This document shows positions 1-3,225 of a stretch of DNA of 5,695 bases, in pieces. The DNA is from CAZBBB01 sp964490005 (GTDB taxonomy: Bacteria; Planctomycetota; B15-G4). The stretch lies in contig CAZBBB010000145.1 in assembly GCA_964490005.1 (NCBI GenBank), positions 1 to 5,695 of the forward strand, read 5' to 3'. The notes beneath the pieces were generated by a model. That model did not search any database. It saw only the letters and a list, made by a program, of their open reading frames with translations, and was not told the DNA's origin. Position 1 is the first letter of the stretch; every line of letters starts with the position of its first letter. The translations under genes were made by a program, and so were the position numbers.

Positions 1-182
1 TCCTGCTCGCGTTCCTCGTGCCTCTGGCCGCCGTGCTGGCGCTCGTGCAGCACGCACGCGGCCGCGACCTCGGCGAGGGGCTCAGCGCGCTGCGCTGGCG
101 CTGGTGGCTCGCGGGGCTGGGCCTCGCCGCGGCCGCGGGCTGGTTCTGGAAGCTCGCCTCGTTGCGCGGCTGGCTCGGTTGA
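1..182 (+). CDS. C-terminal end of a small membrane protein, unidentified (5' end outside window)
   Basis: The open frame enters from the left edge (first full codon at position 3) and stops at TGA 180-182, leaving 59 codons. The visible peptide starts LLAFLVPLAAVLALVQHARG and ends WFWKLASLRGWLG. It shows two hydrophobic stretches, about visible residues 1-16 and 36-49, separated by a basic, Trp-rich loop (LRWRWW). This pattern fits the last two transmembrane helices of a small inner-membrane protein. The Trp/Lys-containing end is reminiscent of DUF2752 proteins, but the diagnostic CPxCGxTR motif would lie upstream of the window, so the family is a guess. Codon use (almost all G/C third positions) matches the other genes. 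The gene converges on the fibre-like protein gene, with a strong hairpin between them. Confidence 0.6.
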   Translation, partial: LLAFLVPLAAVLALVQHARGRDLGEGLSALRWRWWLAGLGLAAAAGWFWKLASLRGWLG

Positions 183-212
183 GCGGCCGCCGGCGCGCGG
201 CGCACGCGAGCG

Positions 213-245
213 GCGGGGCAGGACCGGCAACCGGTCCTGCCCCGC
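213..245. terminator. Perfect 15-bp hairpin between convergent genes, probable bidirectional terminator
   Basis: The arms GCGGGGCAGGACCGG (213-227) and CCGGTCCTGCCCCGC (231-245) are exact reverse complements, separated by a 3-nt CAA loop. The element starts 30 bp after the stop of the membrane-protein gene and lies 27 bp beyond the stop of the S74 protein gene, so it could end both transcripts. Neither side carries a U-tract, so it is not a textbook intrinsic terminator. U-poor hairpins at gene ends are common in very GC-rich genomes. It is the only long perfect inverted repeat I found outside coding sequence. Confidence 0.7.
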
Positions 246-272
246 GCAACGGTCCCGGAAGGGTCCCGGGGA

Positions 273-2420
273 TCAGCGCCCCTCGATCACGAGCGCCTCG
301 AGGCGTTCGAGGCGCTGCTTCAGGAGCGCGTTCTCGCGGGCCAGCCGGCCGATGTCGGCGTCCTGCCCGGCGCGCAGCTCGCGCAGCGCTTCGACCAGGA
401 TCGCGGTGAGGCCGCGCTCGGTCACGTACAGGTGGCCGTCGTCGTCCGTGTCGACCCATTCGGGGAAGACCTTCTCGACTTCCTGCGCGATCAACCCGAC
501 CTGTGTGCCGGGCAGGGCCAGCCCCGCGTCGACCACGCGCCGGTCGTACTCGAACGTGTAGCCGCGCAGGGCCAGCAGGCGCTCGAGCGTGCCCGGTTCC
601 AGCGGCTCGATGTCGTGCTTGAGCCGCGCGTCGGAGTACACCGACCACAGCCCGCCGCCGGGCTTCGCAGCGTCGCCGTTGACCGCCAACTCGAAGCCGG
701 CCGGATCCGCGCCCGCGACGCCGAGGTTGCCCGCGATGCGCATGCCGTTCGTCGGCACGCTGCCGTAGTTGGACCCCACCGCGACGCCGCCGTTGTCCTT
801 GACGACCAGCTTGCTGGCCGTCTCGACGCGCACGCGGAAGGCGTCCTCGCCGGTCGTGCCGCGCACCAAGAGCCGCGCGTCCGCGCCGGTGATGCCGATG
901 CTCACCTGGCCCGAGATGTCCGCGCCGCCGACGACGGACAGCGGGTTGGCCGGGCTCGTCGTCCCGATCCCGACCGAGCGCTGGAAGTAGTTCTGGCTGC
1001 CGACGGGACCGACGAAGTAGCCGCCGAACCCCGAGGCACTGTTGGTCTCTCCGTAGACGCCGTAGGTCGTGCCGCTCGTCGACGAAGCGCGGGCATACAC
1101 GCCGCGACCGGACGAGCTGTCGCTCTGGCCCTGGACCCCGTAGGCATTGCCGAAGCTCGACGTCGCCCAGCCGAACACGCCGCGCCCCGCGGTGCTGTCG
1201 CTGCGGCCGCCGACGCCGTCGCGGATGCCGCTCGTCGCCGTCTGATGGCCGAACACGCCCGCGCCCGAGAAGCTGTTCTCGCCGAACACCGCGTTGGCGC
1301 TCGAGGACGTCGCGACGTGCAGCCGGTGGCTGGGCGAGCTGGTCCCGACGCCGACGTTGCCGCTGTTGTAGTACGTGGTCGAGCCGCTGGTCGACCAGTG
1401 CGAGTCGCCAGGGGTTCCCGGCGGACCTGGATCGCCCTGCGGACCCTGGGGCCCTGCGGGACCTTCGGGCCCCACGAGCGTGGCCGTGGTCTGCGTGGTG
1501 CCGTCGGGGAACTGGAATCCGCCGCTGCGCGAGCGCACGGTGCCACTGACGTCGAGCTGCGTCGCCGGGTTCGTGTTGCCCATGCCCACGCGTCCGGTCG
1601 AGGCGTCGACGAACAGCTCGGTCGAGATCGGGTGCAGCATGCCCAGCGTGGGAACGCTCGAGGCGTTGATGCAGGCTCCCGCGTTCGCGAAGTCCTCGAT
1701 GGAGAAGAAGCAGCTCGTGCCGGCCGCGAGCGCGTGGCTGCCCGAGGGCTGGGCCGTCAGTCCGGTGGCCAGCATCTCCATGGACCCTGCGGGCGGCGCG
1801 GCCGGCAACCCGCGCTGGCGGCGCGCCTCGTCGAGGCTGCCGGGGAACGCGCCGGACCGCTCGAAGGGCACGCTCGACGGCAGGTCGAGGTACACCTTCT
1901 CGAATCCGCCGTTGCCCAGGTTGTGGAAGAGGATCTCCTCGAACACGGTGGTCAGGTGCAGGTCGAAGCGACCGTCCGCGTCGTAGTCGATCCAGCGCGC
2001 GTCGACGACCGCGCGGTGTTCGCCCACGCCCGCGTCGAGCGAGGCGTCGACGAAGGTGCCCTGCGGCGTCTGCTGCATCAGCCTGCTGGGCCCTTCCCAG
2101 GAGAGCAGGTACACGTCGAGGCGCCGGTCGGCGTCGTAGTCCGCCCACAGCGCGGTGTGCACGCCGTGCACGTCGCCGAGCCCGGCGCGTTCGGTGACGT
2201 CCTCGAACTGGCCGTTGCCCGTGTTGCGCAGCAGACGGCCGCTGCCGCCGGCGCGCACGACCCAGGCGTCGGGCAGGCCATCGGAGTCGAAATCGCCCCA
2301 CCAGAACGTGGACCGGCCCGTCGCGGGCTGCGGGTGCGCGGCTGCGCCGTCGGCGACGGCAGCGGTGGGATCGGGACCGAACTGCAGGGCGGTCAGCAGG
2401 GAGAAACAGATGGGGAGCAT
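273..2420 (-). CDS. Secreted modular protein: FG-GAP/VCBS loops, collagen-like stretch, fibre-like repeats and C-terminal S74 intramolecular chaperone
   Basis: Complete 715-residue protein, probably exported and assembled as a trimeric fibre-like surface structure. The ATG at 2420 follows GAGGA at 7-nt spacing. Residues 2-14 are hydrophobic (LPICFSLLTALQF), a possible signal peptide, though no basic residue precedes them. Three FG-GAP-type calcium loops follow: DFDSDGLPD (43-51), DYDADRRLD (94-102) and DYDADGRFD (145-153). After a linker come Cys237 and Cys250, a possible disulfide pair. Next are VGxG-x3-P-x3-L-x-V motifs (278, 356, 483, degenerate near 566), eight Gly-X-Y triplets (317-340) and a 26-residue-period repeat (376-471). 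The C-terminus carries a peptidase S74 domain with YSDARLKHDI (595-604) and GLIAQEVEKVFPEWV (642-656), then a coiled coil (about 671-712). In phage endosialidases and tail fibres this domain drives trimer folding and cleaves itself off at the Ser-Asp of that motif. The ligand and biological role are unknown. Three loops are fewer than the six or seven of a full propeller. Confidence 0.9.
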   Translation of the reverse strand: MLPICFSLLTALQFGPDPTAAVADGAAAHPQPATGRSTFWWGDFDSDGLPDAWVVRAGGSGRLLRNTGNGQFEDVTERAGLGDVHGVHTALWADYDADRRLDVYLLSWEGPSRLMQQTPQGTFVDASLDAGVGEHRAVVDARWIDYDADGRFDLHLTTVFEEILFHNLGNGGFEKVYLDLPSSVPFERSGAFPGSLDEARRQRGLPAAPPAGSMEMLATGLTAQPSGSHALAAGTSCFFSIEDFANAGACINASSVPTLGMLHPISTELFVDASTGRVGMGNTNPATQLDVSGTVRSRSGGFQFPDGTTQTTATLVGPEGPAGPQGPQGDPGPPGTPGDSHWSTSGSTTYYNSGNVGVGTSSPSHRLHVATSSSANAVFGENSFSGAGVFGHQTATSGIRDGVGGRSDSTAGRGVFGWATSSFGNAYGVQGQSDSSSGRGVYARASSTSGTTYGVYGETNSASGFGGYFVGPVGSQNYFQRSVGIGTTSPANPLSVVGGADISGQVSIGITGADARLLVRGTTGEDAFRVRVETASKLVVKDNGGVAVGSNYGSVPTNGMRIAGNLGVAGADPAGFELAVNGDAAKPGGGLWSVYSDARLKHDIEPLEPGTLERLLALRGYTFEYDRRVVDAGLALPGTQVGLIAQEVEKVFPEWVDTDDDGHLYVTERGLTAILVEALRELRAGQDADIGRLARENALLKQRLERLEALVIEGR
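351..641 (-). other. S74 intramolecular chaperone domain with autocleavage motif
   Basis: Codons 594-690 of the fibre-like protein. The SDARLK hexad sits at residues 596-601, with Ser596 encoded at 633-635 and Asp597 at 630-632. In characterised S74 domains the chain is cut at this Ser-Asp and the conserved Ser and Lys are required. Both residues are present here (Ser596, Lys601), so the domain looks competent to cleave. The rest of the signature follows: IEPLEPGTLERLLALRGYTF, then QVGLIAQEVEKVFPEWV, then an Asp-rich turn (DTDDDGH) and the start of the terminal helix. Cleavage would release a C-terminal piece of about 119 residues. The exact domain edges are approximate. Confidence 0.85.
1008..1295 (-). 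repeat. Fibre-shaft repeat with 26-residue (78-bp) period, about 3.7 units
   Basis: Residues 376-471 of the S74 protein divide without gaps into alternating 12- and 14-residue units, most beginning Gly-Val-x-Gly: NAVFGENSFSGA, GVFGHQTATSGIRD, GVGGRSDSTAGR, GVFGWATSSFGNAY, GVQGQSDSSSGR, GVYARASSTSGTTY, GVYGETNSASGF, then GGYFVG. Two units make one exact 26-residue super-repeat. Aromatic residues recur at the third position of many units and Ser/Thr/Gly fill the turns. This suggests a regular beta-structured shaft of the kind S74 domains help to fold. The structural reading is inference. Confidence 0.8.
1401..1472 (-). repeat. Collagen-like Gly-X-Y stretch, eight triplets
   Basis: Residues 317-340 of the S74 protein read GPE GPA GPQ GPQ GDP GPP GTP GDS, eight uninterrupted Gly-X-Y triplets rich in Pro. 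Collagen-like triplets form triple helices, which agrees with the trimer expected from the S74 domain. Eight triplets is short, so the stretch may be a rigid connector between the FG-GAP head and the fibre shaft rather than a stalk of its own. Confidence 0.85.
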
Positions 2421-2427
2421 GACGGAT

Positions 2428-2432
2428 TCCTC
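2428..2432 (-). promoter_or_regulatory. Shine-Dalgarno GAGGA for the S74 protein gene
   Basis: On the minus strand the bases before the start read CGAGGAATCCGTC then ATG, placing GAGGA 7 nt upstream of the ATG at 2418-2420. This supports that start, from which the hydrophobic N-terminus begins immediately. The frame stays open further upstream but without a better-supported start. Confidence 0.7.
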
Positions 2433-2625
2433 GCGTGCGGAGGGAAGCGGAGCCGCGCGACCCCGTGTCGTCGCGGCGGGCGGGCCGGCGTGGCGCCGAA
2501 TCCCCGCCCACCGTCCATGCGTGGGTCGCGCGCGGACCCCATCACGAAATCGAGCGGCGCTCCGTCTGCCTCGCGCGGGCCGCCGGTTACGCTCCGGGGC
2601 CGCCCGGCAGCATCAGGTCGGCGGC

Positions 2626-2629
2626 AGGA
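2626..2629 (+). promoter_or_regulatory. AGGA ribosome-binding site supporting a CTG start for the sigma factor
   Basis: AGGA at 2626-2629 is followed by an 8-nt spacer and the in-frame CTG at 2638-2640. The in-frame alternatives GTG 2521 and TTG 2668 have no recognisable Shine-Dalgarno. ATG 2410 does have a purine-rich AGGGAG 6 nt upstream, but it lies inside the divergent S74 gene. This site therefore bears directly on the start choice. Confidence 0.45.
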
Positions 2630-2637
2630 CGGTTGCC

Positions 2638-3225
2638 CTGGACGACCAGGCTCAGAACGCCAGCCGCTTGCTCGCGCAGGTCCGCGCGGGCTCGGAGGCC
2701 GCCTCGGGTGAGTTGCTGCAGTTGCTCTACGGCGAGCTGCGCGACGTCGCGCGCCGCTGCATGGAGCGCGAGCAGGCCGACCACACGCTCCAGCCGACGG
2801 CGCTGGTGCACGAGGCCTGGCTGCGCCTGTTCGGCGGCGCCGAGACGCCGAGCTGGGAGAGCCGCGCCCACTTCGTGCACACCGCCGCGCGCTCCATGCG
2901 CCGGGTCCTGATCGACCACGCGCGCGCGCGCCAGAGCGCGAAGCGCGGTGCTGGCGCTCGGCCCGAGCCGCTCGACCGCACGATCGCGTGGTTCGAGGAG
3001 CGCTCGATCGAGCTGCTCGACCTCGACCGCGCGCTCGAACGGCTCGAGGGCTTCGACGCCGAGCTGGCGCACCTCGTCGAGCTGCGGTTCTTCGGCGGGT
3101 TGTCGGTGCCCGAGATCGCGCCGCTGCTGGGGGTCTCTGTCCCGACCGTCGAGCGTCGCTGGCGCGTCGCGCGCGGCTGGCTGCGCGGGGAGCTGGGCGC
3201 CGCCGACGAGGCGCGCGATCACTGA
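2638..3225 (+). CDS. ECF-type RNA polymerase sigma factor (Sigma70_ECF / TIGR02999-like)
   Basis: 195 residues from the chosen CTG start. The protein redirects RNA polymerase core to a specific promoter set. Region 2 spans about residues 20-95 and includes HTLQPTALVHEAWLRL (49-64) and HFVHTAARSMRRVLIDHARA (78-97). Region 4 spans about 127-183: LDLDRALERLEGFDAELAHL, then VELRFFGGLSVPEIAPLLGV with its helix-turn-helix, then the recognition helix PTVERRWRVARGWLR. These are the hallmarks of the Sigma70_ECF family common in Planctomycetota and Acidobacteriota, often encoded beside Hanks-type kinases. No anti-sigma gene is visible. The start is uncertain: CTG 2638 sits where family members normally begin, has AGGA upstream and marks a sharp rise in G/C third positions. 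GTG 2521, TTG 2668 and ATG 2410 are alternatives. The stop overlaps the convergent kinase gene by 7 bp. Family assignment is firm; the exact N-terminus is not. Confidence 0.88.
   Translation: MDDQAQNASRLLAQVRAGSEAASGELLQLLYGELRDVARRCMEREQADHTLQPTALVHEAWLRLFGGAETPSWESRAHFVHTAARSMRRVLIDHARARQSAKRGAGARPEPLDRTIAWFEERSIELLDLDRALERLEGFDAELAHLVELRFFGGLSVPEIAPLLGVSVPTVERRWRVARGWLRGELGAADEARDH

Larger units (their letters stand above)
933..1589 (-). repeat. Dispersed VGxGTxxPxxxLxV protein motif, three clear copies
   Basis: Inside the S74 protein, a 14-residue motif recurs: VGMGNTNPATQLDV (residues 278-291, DNA 1548-1589), VGVGTSSPSHRLHV (356-369, DNA 1314-1355) and VGIGTTSPANPLSV (483-496, DNA 933-974). 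A degenerate copy, LGVAGADPAGFELAV, lies at residues 566-580. The motif is a familiar element of S74-tailed fibre proteins. It appears here at the boundaries between modules: before the collagen-like stretch, before the periodic repeat and after it. The repeat is seen at protein level; the DNA copies have diverged. Confidence 0.8.
2421..2637. other. Divergent upstream region between the S74 protein gene and the sigma factor gene
   Basis: About 217 bp lie between the chosen starts of the two divergent genes, so promoters for both should be here. I see no convincing -35/-10 pair in either direction. The only relatively AT-richer patch is around 2540-2554 (ATCACGAAATCGAG). The sigma reading frame remains open leftwards through this region, with an in-frame GTG at 2521 and ATGs at 2410 and 2419. 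However, about 11 of the 39 codons in 2521-2637 end in A or T, against about 2 of the first 41 codons after 2638. This change argues that the stretch is noncoding. Confidence 0.55.

Noticed and set aside
251..269. Direct repeat GGTCCCGG at 251-258 and 262-269
   Set aside because: Only 8 bp, in very GC-rich sequence just beyond a stop codon; likely chance.
291..315. Short inverted repeat GCGCCTC/GAGGCGC near the S74 gene 3' end
   Set aside because: It lies within Leu/Glu/Arg codons of the terminal coiled coil, which explains it.
82..2511. 809-codon minus-strand frame overlapping the S74 gene
   Set aside because: Extremely Arg-rich low-complexity product, out of frame with the motif-bearing gene.
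2155..2637. N-terminal extension of the sigma factor to ATG 2155 or ATG 2410
   Set aside because: It would run into the divergent S74 gene, the residues show no family similarity, and third-position G/C bias is low before 2638. The AGGGAG before ATG 2410 is noted but is probably coincidental.
432..2711. 759-codon open frame on the plus strand, antisense to the S74 protein gene
   Set aside because: The product is Arg/Ala/Val-rich without recognisable domains. The minus-strand frame carries clear FG-GAP, collagen-like and S74 motifs. Long antisense frames are expected at this GC content.
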